From Oegoconia quadripuncta (Eukaryota > Arthropoda > Insecta > Lepidoptera > Autostichidae): a stretch of DNA of 64,000 nt. Made by a program: the position numbers and the translations under genes. Positions 44,001-45,893 of this stretch are shown in pieces. How positions within the stretch are numbered: position 1 is the stretch's first letter; each line of letters starts with the position of its first letter. Below the pieces are notes generated by a model. The model was not told where the DNA came from. It saw only the letters and a program-made list of their open reading frames with translations, and ran no database searches. Location of the stretch: positions 15,393,151 to 15,457,150 of the forward strand of contig OX438755.1 of assembly GCA_949316235.1 (NCBI GenBank). The letters are read 5' to 3'.

Positions 44001-44477
44001 TCCCCATATTCCCCAGATAAATTTGAGCAAGATGAGATAGGAGGCAGTTGAAGGGTTAGGACATGTATTTACAATATGCGATAAGTTAGTGTAAGTGATA
44101 GTTAATATATACCGGCACGGGAGAATTAATTGCAAGCTATGAAATTATAAAACCACAGTGAGGGACACCTGCCTTGAGGGTTTCGTACCTAATTGTTGTG
44201 ATCGGATTGTCAGCGATAAGATAGCCAGTTCCCCAATTAAAATGGGGTTTCCGGGTCAGTACGCTTTCACCTTCGGCCTCATCTTCACTTTACATTAGGT
44301 GTGATTGATAAGCGTTATACATACCAGCAAGCACTTAACTAGGACGACGCATATAATAACGTTTTTAACAACAGGATTGAATGGAAGGAATATAACATTA
44401 ATCCATTTCATGGACTGAGCGTCAACCTGTTCCTCCTCTTTATTCTTTTGATTCTCGTTGTGCGTATCTACTTTCAT
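2042..44477 (-). CDS. Gene A: four-unit CNG-like channel, interrupted by a retrotransposon (gene span)
   Basis: Span of a minus-strand gene with at least 26 coding exons, reconstructed from splice sites, reading phase and homology to gene B and among its own units. It encodes at least about 1,950 residues: four repeats, each with S1-S6 helices, a pore region, a C-linker and a CNBD. Channels of this superfamily sit in membranes and pass cations under cyclic-nucleotide or voltage control; normally four separate subunits assemble, whereas four linked units occur in CNGK. Exon 8 would meet an in-frame stop at 28732 if unspliced, but a GTTAGT donor at 28777 joins in phase to exon 9, and gene B repeats exactly this arrangement. 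The unit IV CNBD is incomplete at 2042, so the 3' end is probably outside the window. Exon 5 is split by an LTR element that gives a stop codon at once, so this allele should be null beyond residue ~440. The unit III C-linker is also irregular. Function beyond a channel-like role is not claimed. Confidence 0.85.
2345..2525 (+). mobile_element. tRNA-derived SINE, family 3 (diverged)
   Basis: Contains a B-box-like GGGTTCGAATCTCGC followed by a tail (GTGATGAATATGAACAT) shared with minus-strand copies at 41240-41495 and 58590-58800. Lies in the intron between exons 25 and 26. Confidence 0.65.
2577..2744 (-). CDS. Gene A exon 25: C-linker to CNBD IV
   Basis: 168 bp, phase 1 to 1, acceptor attcag, donor GTTAGT. 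Encodes [40 protein letters not shown] and IFPG, the C-linker end and first CNBD beta strand, with LPKHF and FPG motifs of the family. Confidence 0.85.
2910..3346. mobile_element. Inverted-repeat DNA element
   Basis: ~54-bp inverted termini at 2910-2960 and 3292-3346 (CGGCATCCCGGAATAA near each inner end) bracket 330 bp of AT-rich DNA with short copies of CACGAAA/CGTGGTTGCG. No protein. In gene A intron 24. Confidence 0.75.
3575..3740 (+). repeat. Dispersed repeat (GCTTTCCGCCCGCGG type)
   Basis: Starts with CTTTCCGCCCGCGGATTCG and ends with a CCGTTTCGCCGTGATTGAGC motif. Related starts occur at 13149 and 59690 and a related end near 57410. A common lepidopteran dispersed repeat; class not decided. 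Confidence 0.55.
5229..6213. mobile_element. Possible DNA element with inverted ends
   Basis: GCCTGGGTTAAACCAG at 5230 is repeated inverted as CTGGTTTGACCCAGGC near 6195-6211, each with an adjoining GCTGC/GCAGC-rich segment. The right end also has clustered CTGCTACGC units. No transposase frame inside. Confidence 0.5.
5612..5650. repeat. Perfect 17-bp inverted repeat
   Basis: Arms 5612-5628 and 5634-5650 (ATCGCACTAATATGATC) with a 5-nt loop. Lies within the possible element 5229-6213. Confidence 0.85.
6247..6487 (-). CDS. Gene A exon 24: S6 and C-linker of unit IV
   Basis: 241 bp, phase 0 to 1, acceptor atttcag, donor GTTAAA (weak). S6 is [20 protein letters not shown]; the C-linker starts [20 protein letters not shown] and continues [11 protein letters not shown]. 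Typical S6-A'-B' continuity in one exon. Confidence 0.82.
6515..7150. mobile_element. Two opposed, broken family-1 SINEs
   Basis: 6515-6670 is a minus-strand copy start (GCACAACAGGTTAGCACTTG) and 6935-7150 a plus-strand copy (CGCCTGGCTAGCTACCACC to the A-run). Both lack the tRNA-like head. Just upstream of exon 24 (minus strand) in intron 23. Confidence 0.65.
7150..8058. other. Gene A intron 23 part
   Basis: Includes a stretch at 7195-7420 (minus) of a dispersed repeat with CTTCGAAACGGCTGAACC, related to 12335-12440, 17455-17780 and 41815-41990. Nothing coding seen. Confidence 0.4.
8059..8204 (-). CDS. Gene A exon 23: pore region of unit IV
   Basis: 146 bp, phase 1 to 0, acceptor taacag, donor GTAAGT. 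Encodes [10 protein letters not shown] then [20 protein letters not shown] and DMDI. The pore helix is recognisable; the filter is TVTDMD in place of TVGYGD or TIGET. Confidence 0.78.
8405..8775 (+). mobile_element. Retroelement protein relic and half of an inverted-repeat element
   Basis: 8405-8505 resembles one arm of the element at 30971-31308. The frame to 8719 ends [17 protein letters not shown]...[21 protein letters not shown], a C-terminal pattern typical of lepidopteran LINE polyproteins. Not a host gene. Confidence 0.5.
9052..9141 (-). CDS. Gene A exon 22: turret of unit IV
   Basis: 90 bp, phase 1 to 1, acceptor tttttcag, donor GTATTT. Encodes [20 protein letters not shown], a soluble loop with one N-glycosylation sequon (NKT), consistent with an extracellular turret between S5 and pore. 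Confidence 0.7.
9642..9741 (-). CDS. Gene A exon 21: S5 of unit IV
   Basis: 100 bp, phase 0 to 1, acceptor ttttcag, donor GTACGA. Encodes [20 protein letters not shown] and IYVGCRAAE, with the C/GCGW-like end typical of S5 in CNG/HCN channels. Found by looking for a missing phase 0-to-1 S5 exon between exons 20 and 22. Confidence 0.78.
9882..10088 (-). CDS. Gene A exon 20: S3-S4 of unit IV
   Basis: 207 bp, phase 0 to 0, acceptor attacag, donor GTTAGT. S3 is [17 protein letters not shown]4 is [16 protein letters not shown], the most S4-like segment in the window because basic residues recur every three to four positions. Confidence 0.83.
10275..10395 (-). mobile_element. Family-1 SINE head fragment
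   Basis: Carries the tRNA-like end (GAGCCACGGAGACG, reverse) and a damaged B-box. Adjacent to a dispersed repeat at 10116-10275 that recurs at 15000-15170. Confidence 0.6.
10660..10755 (+). mobile_element. LINE 3' tail
   Basis: GCCTGGAAGAGATCGCTGTT followed by GCGATAAGGCCGCC and AATAAAG, the 3' end of a Jockey/CR1-like LINE recognised from memory. An opposite-strand copy is at 50170-50280. Confidence 0.55.
10885..11108 (+). mobile_element. LINE 3'-end fragment
   Basis: Ends in [13 protein letters not shown] followed by (GAT)n, as at the end of RTE-type LINE frames. In gene A intron 19; phases show no exon is needed here. Confidence 0.4.
11244..11575 (+). mobile_element. Full-length family-1 tRNA-derived SINE
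   Basis: Starts CCACCTCCGTGGCTCAATG, has a perfect B-box-like GGTTCGATCCCC, a central CTGGCTAGCTACCACC/ TCAGAGATAAGATAGCC body, and ends CAACCCGTTGTG plus an A-run. This is the reference copy for the many fragments listed. Confidence 0.85.
11599..11780 (+). mobile_element. 5S-rRNA-derived SINE
   Basis: GCGAAGTTAAG and TTGGATGGGTAACC correspond to the internal control region of 5S rRNA, but flanks and tail are not 5S. A polymerase-III SINE of the SINE3 type, not a 5S gene. In intron 19, near exon 19. Confidence 0.72.
11960..12163 (-). CDS. Gene A exon 19: S1-S2 of unit IV
   Basis: 204 bp, phase 0 to 0, acceptor cttttcag, donor GTTAGT. Contains [20 protein letters not shown] (S1) and [20 protein letters not shown] (S2), the order expected after a CNBD-linker exon. 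Confidence 0.82.
12530..12665 (+). mobile_element. Family-2 SINE, 3' half
   Basis: GGCCAGCGTGATGGACTATGG through CGAGGGAAGGCCTATATCCC to GGCTGATGATGA, the 3' body shared with the full copy at 26567-26833. Ends 12 bp from exon 18. Confidence 0.7.
12677..12805 (-). CDS. Gene A exon 18: linker to unit IV
   Basis: 129 bp, phase 0 to 0, acceptor tttcag, donor GTTAGT. Charged, soluble sequence ([20 protein letters not shown]) between CNBD III and the first helix of unit IV. Confidence 0.7.
13581..13706 (-). CDS. Gene A exon 17: second half of CNBD III
   Basis: 126 bp, phase 0 to 0, acceptor ttacag, donor GTAAGT. Encodes [16 protein letters not shown] and [20 protein letters not shown] replaces the usual FGE(L/I), so the acidic residue that contacts the ribose is Gln here. 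Confidence 0.83.
13783..14045 (-). mobile_element. Family-1 SINE, head missing
   Basis: Runs from the T-run and ACAACGGGTTGGTACTTGAC to AACCGAGTACTTAAACAT. Between exons 16 and 17 of gene A. Confidence 0.8.
14326..14541 (-). CDS. Gene A exon 16: first half of CNBD III
   Basis: Encodes [32 protein letters not shown] and [16 protein letters not shown]: a well-formed CNBD beta-roll start with LPGE. Donor GTAAGA at 14325. The 5' end is uncertain: homology ([12 protein letters not shown]) extends upstream of 14541 in the same frame, whereas exon 15 runs into this DNA in a different frame. Confidence 0.7.
14591..14741 (-). CDS. Gene A exon 15: start of C-linker, unit III
   Basis: About 151 bp, starting with one base that completes a Cys codon after exon 14. 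Encodes [19 protein letters not shown] and the A'-B' helices of a C-linker ([19 protein letters not shown]), like unit IV ([18 protein letters not shown]). Donor GTAAGG is formally good, but the join to exon 16 is problematic (see findings). Confidence 0.65.
15000..15175 (+). repeat. Dispersed repeat shared with 10116-10275
   Basis: CACCAATGTCAGTTGGGAAC ... GCACAACTTAGACATACTC occurs in both places on the plus strand, diverged. Origin unknown. Confidence 0.6.
16591..16681. repeat. Perfect 33-bp fold-back inside a family-1 SINE
   Basis: Arms 16591-16623 and 16649-16681 are exact reverse complements around a 25-nt loop. Arises from an inverted copy of a SINE piece. In gene A intron 14. Confidence 0.9.
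16837..17106 (+). pseudogene. Mariner-type transposase relic, N-terminal part
   Basis: Broken reading that includes [39 protein letters not shown] and [14 protein letters not shown], the helix-turn-helix region of mariner transposases. Stops and frame changes show it is dead; a SINE fragment (17110-17235) abuts it. Confidence 0.7.
17110..17240 (+). mobile_element. Family-1 SINE fragment
   Basis: CTGGCCAGCTATCACCATC through TCAGAGATAAGATAGCC to the GTGTCCTGGTCAGT end. Truncated at both sides. Confidence 0.7.
18045..18500. repeat. Degenerate tandem repeat with strand switch
   Basis: A module close to GGCGAAA..GGTCTGT recurs roughly every 20 bp on the plus strand from 18280 on, and as its complement (CGACAGAAGCTTTC, TTTCGACGACAGGTC) from 18045 to 18120. 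No frame spans it. Confidence 0.6.
18636..18690 (-). CDS. Gene A exon 14: S6 of unit III
   Basis: Only 55 bp, phase 1 to 2, acceptor ttttccag, donor GTAAGT. Encodes [17 protein letters not shown], an S6 helix. Support is its order, phase and hydrophobicity; a very small exon far from its neighbours, so moderate confidence. Confidence 0.65.
19560..20165 (+). mobile_element. RTE-like LINE reverse transcriptase 3' relic
   Basis: Pieces in shifting frames read RINTGWMKW, then VGPLRRR / [20 protein letters not shown], then [17 protein letters not shown]. These are C-terminal reverse transcriptase regions of RTE-type LINEs. Frameshifts and stops show it is dead. Antisense frames of 81-125 aa here are shadows. 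Confidence 0.72.
20373..20445 (-). CDS. Gene A exon 13: pore helix of unit III
   Basis: 73 bp, phase 0 to 1, acceptor ccacag, donor GTAATT. Encodes [20 protein letters not shown]. It falls between S5 and S6 exons with matching phases. No GYG or GFG motif is present; LIGLD stands in the filter position. Confidence 0.65.
20575..20800 (+). mobile_element. LINE 3' relic
   Basis: [20 protein letters not shown] then a stop and the noncoding end TCCACCGACAAGAGCATAGC, which recurs at 50440-50470. C-terminus of a LINE polyprotein. Confidence 0.65.
20906..21094 (-). CDS. Gene A exon 12: S5 and turret of unit III
   Basis: 189 bp, phase 0 to 0, acceptor ttcacag, donor GTAAGA. S5 is [19 protein letters not shown]; a turret with NSCW follows, resembling GCW in unit IV exon 23. 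Confidence 0.78.
21255..21610 (+). repeat. Three diverged ~115-130 bp tandem units
   Basis: Each unit has GAAGATTCCTCTTCGGGAGA-like, CTGGCTGCAGCATCAGG-like and AATCATGTTTAAC-like parts (ends near 21352, 21483 and 21601). Noncoding, in intron 11. Confidence 0.65.
22176..22481 (-). CDS. Gene A exon 11: S3-S4 of unit III
   Basis: 306 bp, phase 0 to 0. Contains a charged S2-S3 linker and [14 protein letters not shown], a classic S3 signature, then a helix ([14 protein letters not shown]) in S4 position with few positive charges. Donor GTTTGT. The 5' boundary is uncertain: the acceptor chosen follows gtaaag, but one nine bases further in is also in phase. Confidence 0.78.
23340..23655 (-). mobile_element. 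Full-length family-1 SINE
   Basis: T-run, CAACAGGTTGGTACTTGCC, body with ACAACCGGAACACAACAATG, and tRNA-like end GGGGATCGAACCCGCGACC ... TTGAGCCACGGACG. In gene A intron 10. Confidence 0.85.
23955..24190. repeat. Inverted repeat, fold-back element
   Basis: AGGGGGTCTACTCTCCAACG...CTTCGGACTTTCTCTTTT (23957-24023) pairs with AAAAGAAAAAGTCCGAAG... AATAGACCCCCA (24145-24187). Flanked by diverged direct copies of TTGCAGGCAG at 23733 and 24238. Confidence 0.6.
24430..24509 (-). CDS. Gene A exon 10: S2 of unit III
   Basis: 80 bp, phase 1 to 0, acceptor ttgcag, donor GTCAGT. Encodes [20 protein letters not shown], an S2 helix. Gene B exon 10 is exactly 80 bp with the same phases. Too short to show as an ordinary ORF. 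Confidence 0.82.
24850..25079. repeat. 46-bp minisatellite, five copies
   Basis: Five head-to-tail units built on CCATGTGCGGCGAAG and AGTCGCTTTTTACGACGTC, CpG-rich against an AT-rich background. 46 is not a multiple of three, so the 99-aa frame across it is not a repeat protein. In intron 9 of gene A. Confidence 0.88.
25345..25676. mobile_element. MITE with ~90-bp inverted ends
   Basis: Outer end GTCTCGACATAGATAGCG at 25350, repeated once internally near 25448 and inverted at about 25650-25670; inner parts AATTGGGTAATTAGAGTCT and AGACTCTAATTCTCCAATT also pair. 77 bp from exon 9. Confidence 0.8.
25753..25823 (-). CDS. Gene A exon 9: S1 of unit III
   Basis: 71 bp, phase 2 to 1, after a strong pyrimidine tract ending ctcaacag. 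Encodes [17 protein letters not shown]. Gene B exon 9 is also 71 bp, same phases, and reads FIRAWMFFRMIIVIVSI. The in-frame ATG at 25873 lies upstream of this acceptor and is rejected as a separate gene start. Confidence 0.85.
25899..25940. repeat. Perfect 19-bp stem-loop
   Basis: Arms GTAAAAAAGGTGTTAGGTT and its exact complement with a 4-nt loop TTAT. In gene A intron 8, 76 bp before exon 9. Confidence 0.9.
25977..26040. repeat. Microsatellite GTAT/GT
   Basis: Short GTAT repeats passing into pure GT. Confidence 0.93.
26567..26833 (+). mobile_element. Full-length family-2 tRNA-derived SINE
   Basis: Head GAGCGTCGGTAGCGCAGCAG, B-box-like GGTTCGATTCCCAGGC, body GGAAAACATCGTGAGGAAAC and GTGGTGGACTATGG, tail GATATTTACGAGCTGATGAT. 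The head looks like a tRNA gene but continues into SINE body. Confidence 0.85.
27266..27600 (-). mobile_element. Jockey-like LINE 3' end
   Basis: Minus-strand reading [20 protein letters not shown] and [20 protein letters not shown] is the conserved reverse transcriptase C-terminus of non-LTR elements, followed by a noncoding tail. A near copy is at 58293-58590. Confidence 0.75.
28778..28917 (-). CDS. Gene A exon 8: linker between units II and III
   Basis: 140 bp, phase 0 to 2. Starts [15 protein letters not shown] and ends in DPES. The open frame runs on to TAG at 28732, but I end the exon at a GTTAGT donor because gene B has GTTAGT at the same aligned point and both downstream exons begin with one base completing the codon. 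A shorter protein ending at 28732 through intron retention remains possible. Confidence 0.8.
29512..29652 (-). CDS. Gene A exon 7: end of CNBD II, C-helix
   Basis: 141 bp, phase 0 to 0, donor GTAAGT. Starts [16 protein letters not shown], the last beta strand and helices of a CNBD, and continues as a charged helix. Gene B exon 7 has the same length and starts ILYIKMKDFYAILQQY. Confidence 0.9.
29728..29835 (-). mobile_element. Family-1 SINE, 3' end only
   Basis: TTTTTATGCCCAAGGGGTTG to GTACTGACCCGGAAACC. 76 bp from exon 7 of gene A. Confidence 0.7.
30375..30515 (-). CDS. Gene A exon 6: CNBD II core
   Basis: 141 bp, phase 0 to 0, acceptor ag after a T-rich run, donor GTAAGA. Encodes [12 protein letters not shown], then [14 protein letters not shown] and [11 protein letters not shown]. 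The Gly-Glu and Arg-Thr pair is that of the phosphate-binding cassette, so this is the most standard ligand pocket of either gene. Gene B exon 6, also 141 bp, has lost these residues. Confidence 0.9.
30971..31308. mobile_element. MITE with ~40-bp inverted ends
   Basis: Left end ACAGGGTGAATTTGAATTCG, right end CGAATTCAAATTCACTCCGT; inner ends CCCATAAACT / AGTTTATGGG also pair. Related copies at 61755-62010 and half at 8400. In gene A intron 5. Confidence 0.85.
31309..31688. other. Gene A intron 5, exon-proximal part
   Basis: 31320-31500 is a dispersed repeat (GATTGATATGCGAC, TATGTGGAATAGGCTACAAACGCG) also seen at 9190-9530. No coding evidence. Confidence 0.5.
31689..33173 (-). CDS. Gene A exon 5, downstream part: end of CNBD I and most of unit II
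   Basis: Continues the reading cut by the element, from [17 protein letters not shown] through [10 protein letters not shown], both nearly the same in gene B. Unit II follows: S1 after [11 protein letters not shown]2 ([13 protein letters not shown]), S3 ([11 protein letters not shown]), a short S4 ([10 protein letters not shown]), S5 ([14 protein letters not shown]), turret with cysteines, pore helix [14 protein letters not shown]6 ([14 protein letters not shown]), C-linker ([15 protein letters not shown]) and the start of CNBD II ([12 protein letters not shown]). Removing the insertion and one AACG makes the whole exon 2,154 bp (718 codons), in frame. Donor GTGAGT; the earlier methionine near 33125 is not a start. 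Confidence 0.9.
33170..33173. repeat. Target-site duplication AACG, left copy
   Basis: Matches 38251-38254 on the other side of the element. Taking out the element and one copy restores the exon 5 frame, proving insertion at this point. Confidence 0.93.
33174..33686 (-). repeat. 3' LTR of the Gypsy element
   Basis: 513 bp, apparently identical to the 5' LTR. It carries an AATAAA polyadenylation signal (33226-33231, minus strand) about 50 bp before its end. Confidence 0.97.
33226..33231 (-). terminator. Polyadenylation signal in 3' LTR
   Basis: AATAAA on the minus strand, in the 3' part of the LTR. It would end element transcripts and also any gene A transcript that reads into the element. 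Confidence 0.5.
33687..33700 (-). other. Polypurine tract of the Gypsy element
   Basis: TTGGGGGGGAGTGA immediately upstream of the 3' LTR in element orientation, the expected primer for plus-strand synthesis. Confidence 0.85.
33708..36803 (-). CDS. Gypsy pol: protease, reverse transcriptase, RNase H, integrase
   Basis: 1,031 codons, no breaks. Protease active site DTG at about residues 27-29 (FLVDTGSD); reverse transcriptase with the polymerase motif YLDD at ~328-331 and [14 protein letters not shown] before it; RNase H with TDASD at ~480; integrase zinc finger H669, H673, C703, C706 and catalytic D735, D794, E830 with 35 residues between the last two; a C-terminal GPHKV...RLKPAY module. It lies one frame back from gag. 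The frame is open for only 11 codons upstream of its ATG, so expression is by reinitiation at TAATG or a -1 shift in that short overlap. Copies the element RNA and inserts the DNA. Confidence 0.96.
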   Translation of the reverse strand: MAANDCSNSSGRLFVTDHRSKTQFLVDTGSDLCVFPRSSLHDRRAQTNYQLCAANGTTINTYGYAHLRLDLGLRRDFAWSFVVADVTKPIIGVDFLSFYNLMVDCRNQRLIDNTTTIAAIASLVRQSDSDISSVKVMTGDTKFHAILNEFPDITRPAGTQRTTLHNTVHYIRTTPGPPVSCSPRRLAPDKLKIAQQEFDSMLACGTSRPSQSPWSSPLHLAPKKENGWRPCGDYRMLNARTIPDRYPIRHIHDFAHGIAGCKVFSTIDLVKAYNQIPVNEHDIPKTAITTPFGLFEFPFMTFGLRNAGQTFQRFVDEMTRGLNFCYCYLDDFLIFSKDQAQHQQHLRQIFTRLQEYGMLINTSKCIFGVSEVIFLGYSISEQGTKPLEAKVQAIKNFPLPKDVRTLRRFLGMVNFYRRFLPHAVQSQAPLNALLTGTAKGTQPVNLTGETLKAFEDCKASLSKAALLAHPDCKATLALVTDASDTAMGSVLQQFKDSAWQPLAFFSRKLSPSQQKYSPYDRELLAIYESIKHFRHMLEARHFIIYTDHKPISFAFHERKTNCSPRQYRHLDYISQFTTDIRHISGKDNVVADSLSRVGELERPVDFDIMARSQNSDPELEQLLRGGSSLRLDKRKLPGSHIVLYCDVTTPTPRPFVTKPLRKNVFDSLHSLSHSGPNASAKLIAERFVWPGIRKDCRAWAQSCLRCQRAKISRHVSAPLGTFNLPRARFKVIHIDLIGPLPISQGYRYCLTAVDRFTRWPEVVPLVDITAEAVAKALLIGWIARFGCPTDIVTDRGRQFESALFQHLAKIIGFQHKRTTAYHPSSNGLVERFHRQLKAAIMCHADSTWTESLPWVLLGIRSAFKEDLQTSAAELLYGEPLRLPGEFFEKGTNETTDLTEFTTRVRSFAERLQPVSASRHSTDKFFVFKDLATSDFVFLREDALRGALQLAYTGPHKVITRGDKVFKLIIKGKEVTVSIDRLKPAYILSDKNNVTNNPAPVSTPPAAPQPNKNDSNVTRSGRHVRFPDYYRP
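36803..37708 (-). CDS. Gypsy gag
   Basis: 301 codons if started at the Met at 37708 (STSENDRE); a Met 51 bp upstream at 37759 lies in the LTR and would read through the primer-binding site, so it is less likely. Capsid-like helical core ([20 protein letters not shown] ... [20 protein letters not shown]), then a basic tail and a variant zinc knuckle ([18 protein letters not shown]), a form seen in a group of arthropod Gypsy elements. Packages element RNA in virus-like particles. Its stop codon overlaps the pol start as TAATG. Confidence 0.92.
   Translation of the reverse strand: MSTSENDREFRDAHDDNDGDGQQSRPTERIRINKSDTSTSSEVNKVGIRVPPFWPEEPEIWFAQVEGQFANSNITSDSTKFNYVIGELDHQFAIEVKDLIVNPPAANKYIKLKTELIKRLSASKEKKVKQLLTHEELGDRRPSQFLRHLRSLAGPDIPDEFLQTIWTSRLPRSIQTVLAAQPTANLEILGDLADRIQDISPSTPQVASTSQNALMPPGSMMDAVMREVMELKNQLRDLSTQMNRRPRSRTRSTNQGRSPSRRSQSDVRKYPQCWYHFKFGERARKCIPPCNYSAENYKSSR
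37720..37736 (-). other. Primer-binding site of the Gypsy element
   Basis: Reads TGGTGACCCCGTACTGA one base inside the 5' LTR. TGG pairs with the CCA end of a host tRNA that would prime minus-strand DNA synthesis. I did not assign the tRNA species. Confidence 0.75.
37738..38250 (-). repeat. 5' LTR of the Gypsy element
   Basis: 513 bp. In element orientation it begins TGTAGG and ends CCCATA, so it lacks the usual ...CA 3' end. It should contain the element's promoter. Compared by eye with the 3' LTR, no difference was seen. Confidence 0.97.
38251..38254. repeat. Target-site duplication AACG, right copy
   Basis: Second copy of the 4-bp duplication; part of gene A codons for Met-Arg-Cys in exon 5. 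Confidence 0.93.
38251..38923 (-). CDS. Gene A exon 5, upstream part: pore, S6, C-linker and first half of CNBD I
   Basis: Acceptor at 38924-38925, starts [10 protein letters not shown] in phase 0. Pore helix, then SLGYIMN where a K+ channel would have TVGYGD; S6 ([15 protein letters not shown]), C-linker ([17 protein letters not shown]) and the beta-roll of CNBD I ([23 protein letters not shown]). Reading stops at VMMR where the retrotransposon begins: the element adds Leu and then a stop. Bases 38251-38254 are one copy of the target duplication. Gene B exon 5 runs uninterrupted through the same point (ALVRCLTYCE). Confidence 0.88.
38940..39600. other. Gene A intron 4
   Basis: Ordinary AT-rich intron DNA of ~680 bp; nothing recognised. 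Confidence 0.5.
39607..39796 (-). CDS. Gene A exon 4: S5 and turret, unit I
   Basis: 190 bp, phase 2 to 0, donor GTAAGT after LQG. Contains a long hydrophobic S5 ([20 protein letters not shown]) and HGLCKKC...YDWR. The CxxC and YDWR are kept in gene B exon 4 (HGLCPRC...YDWR), suggesting a constrained extracellular turret. Confidence 0.87.
39965..40160 (+). repeat. Dispersed repeat shared with gene B intron 5
   Basis: GGGAATTACAGAATTGTG, GTAGTTGCTGCCACCAAA and TTAGGCGTGG recur in the same order at 55935-56140. Confidence 0.65.
40285..40465 (-). mobile_element. Mosaic tRNA-derived SINE
   Basis: Contains CCCACTGCAGGGATATAGGC and CCACCACGCTGGCCCAAT of family 2 with a different tRNA-like head (GAGATTCGAACTCACGACC). 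Confidence 0.65.
41240..41495 (-). mobile_element. Full-length family-3 tRNA-derived SINE
   Basis: CGGGATTCGAACCCGCAACC ... CTACACCAATCGGTC is the tRNA-like head; ACATTTATTCCTGAGTC, TATCCGTTATCTATAG and the ATAAATAA tail form the body. In intron 3 of gene A. Confidence 0.82.
42101..42265 (-). CDS. Gene A exon 3: S3-S4 region, unit I
   Basis: 165 bp, phase 2 to 2, donor GTAAGT. Encodes QVSEEATKR, then [14 protein letters not shown], the superfamily's S3 signature region, then the cysteine-containing stretch before [11 protein letters not shown]. It lacks the regularly spaced arginines of a working S4 voltage sensor. Gene B exon 3 is the homologue. Confidence 0.85.
42714..43085 (+). CDS. Unrecognised 123-codon frame in gene A intron 2, opposite strand
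   Basis: ATG to stop, starting [15 protein letters not shown], with hydrophobic patches near the end ([22 protein letters not shown]). I recognise no family. It has no visible promoter or partner and includes a short inverted repeat (CTGATCTCCA), so it may be chance or part of an unknown repeat. Kept at low confidence because of its length in AT-rich DNA. Confidence 0.2.
   Translation: MACPPYKQKRRTYPSICYNVVSLHRNALSRLLIHTDVDRNILNSCEDCYKSEAYFITDLHNIMEISDILFTGLMLYKTYVLCIANSAIIEYNFTICVYNTACFMSCLIYIKPVKLDPFYEQVY
43261..43400 (-). CDS. Gene A exon 2: S1-S2 region, unit I
   Basis: Acceptor ag at 43401-43402 after a T-rich tract, donor GTACGT; 140 bp, phase 0 to 2. Begins [11 protein letters not shown] and ends [15 protein letters not shown], matching gene B exon 2 (GPIYSVYP... 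CDPMYVIDTFLHIVH). The end of the exon is the S2 helix. Confidence 0.85.
43435..43830 (+). repeat. Dispersed repeat shared with 56735-57180
   Basis: GGGATCTCGGCGAGTGAAGT, CATTCTAACTTTTGAAGC and CAAGAAGCCGCCAAAATC occur in the same order in both. Unknown class, both on plus strand. Confidence 0.7.
44190..44312 (+). mobile_element. Family-1 SINE fragment next to gene A exon 1
   Basis: TCAGCGATAAGATAGCCAGT to CATTAGGTGTGATTGA. It ends about 13 bp from the exon 1 donor, at 44324. Confidence 0.72.
44325..44477 (-). CDS. Gene A exon 1: N-terminus and start of S1, unit I
   Basis: ATG at 44477, 51 codons, GTATGT donor, phase 0. An acidic head (EEEQVDAQ) is followed by [12 protein letters not shown] and a hydrophobic stretch that forms S1. 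Gene B exon 1 has the matching WINIIFLPFHPV after its own acidic head, which fixes this start and frame. No signal peptide is apparent; a cytosolic N-terminus is expected for the family. Confidence 0.85.
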
Positions 44478-44651
44478 TATTCAACCCCTTATTCAACTAC
44501 TTCTCATAAACCAAAGTTCGAATCAATAAAAGTAAAATTTACTTTCCAACGTTTATGTGACGTTTGACTTTAAACAAAACTGGATTACTCTTCTTCTTTT
44601 TTCCTATTATTGGCAATTGCAAACCTTATCGGGAGAAATTTCTGCCAGTGT

Positions 44652-45050
44652 TCATTCTATGCCTGAATCCTGAATCCGATGGGAAATTTTTGATCCGTGG
44701 TTTCCGCATGTAAAAGAATAGAACCAACCCATCTCTTCCTGTTCCATATCTATAGACTTACGCGATAGACTCACCGTGTGCATTTGTGCGTCGATGACAA
44801 ACACATCATATTCTTGAGGAACATAATGCGGCCACGGGTATAACATTATCTGTGGCATCGTAGAGGTCCTGTAGCGTACAATTGTCGGCACATGCAGTGC
44901 AGCATAGAAGTTGCCCCAAAGTTTGTGATACCACGATGGCGACGAATCGGTAGTTCTCAGGACCGTGCGCACTATAAAGGTGATATATTTTGTGGATGTT
45001 GTATCAAGTACGAGTTGTTTGGAATAATCTTTTGGGATATCTCTGACCAC
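44652..45050 (-). other. 132-codon frame in a repeat, upstream of gene A
   Basis: Its ends are dispersed-repeat sequence (CCCATTTAGGATAAAGGTTATG near 45050; AAGAATAGAACCAACCCATC near 44713, as at 60687). The middle (WYHKLWGNFYAALHVPTIV) matches nothing I know. Probably not a host gene. Confidence 0.3.
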
Positions 45051-45240
45051 CCCATTTAGGATAAAGGTTATGAACTTGTGTATGTATGTAAATTATCAGA
45101 AATTTTAATAGATAAAAAAAAAAGTTTATTTTCGACTTTAGTAGGTATAAACTATAGACTAAGGTTGGGATCCCCTACTTGCCCGCTCTTCCATATCATC
45201 TAAATGTTACATGTTGGTTAGGTTAGAAAATAGATGTTTT

Positions 45241-45437
<197 letters not shown>

Positions 45438-45737
45438 GCATAATTAAGATGACTGGTCGGTTTTGTTTTATATTATCCATGTAGTCATTTTCAGGAGCTA
45501 AAGATTAATGGTTGGGTGCAAGCAACTATTCAGAATACAAACCCAGATTCACTGCACGCTTAAAACAAAAGTGTAACTAAAACCATGAACACACTAAATG
45601 AAAGTTGACACACGAAAACTCAATTTTGTTTTGTTACATGTCTTGTTTACGGACTTGTGACTATTGTGAAGTTTAAATATTGATTTATTTATTTGTTTCC
45701 CTGTAAATTAGATTTGTTGTGTCGCACAATCGATACA

Positions 45738-45893
45738 ATGACCGAGAGGAGGAACACGGGCACAATAACCGACAAAGAAGAAGAGGAGGACGAAGAACCA
45801 CAGCCGATCAATTGGATTAATATCATATTTTTGCCTTTCCATCCCGTTTTCAAGAGGATTATATTATTCGCAGTGATAATAAAGTGTACATTG
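45738..45893 (+). CDS. Gene B exon 1: N-terminus and S1, unit I
   Basis: ATG at 45738, 52 codons, donor GTAAGT, phase 0. Acidic run EEEEDEEPQP followed by WINIIFLPFHPVFKRIILF. An in-frame TTG upstream is not a start; the ATG is the position aligned with gene A's start. Confidence 0.86.
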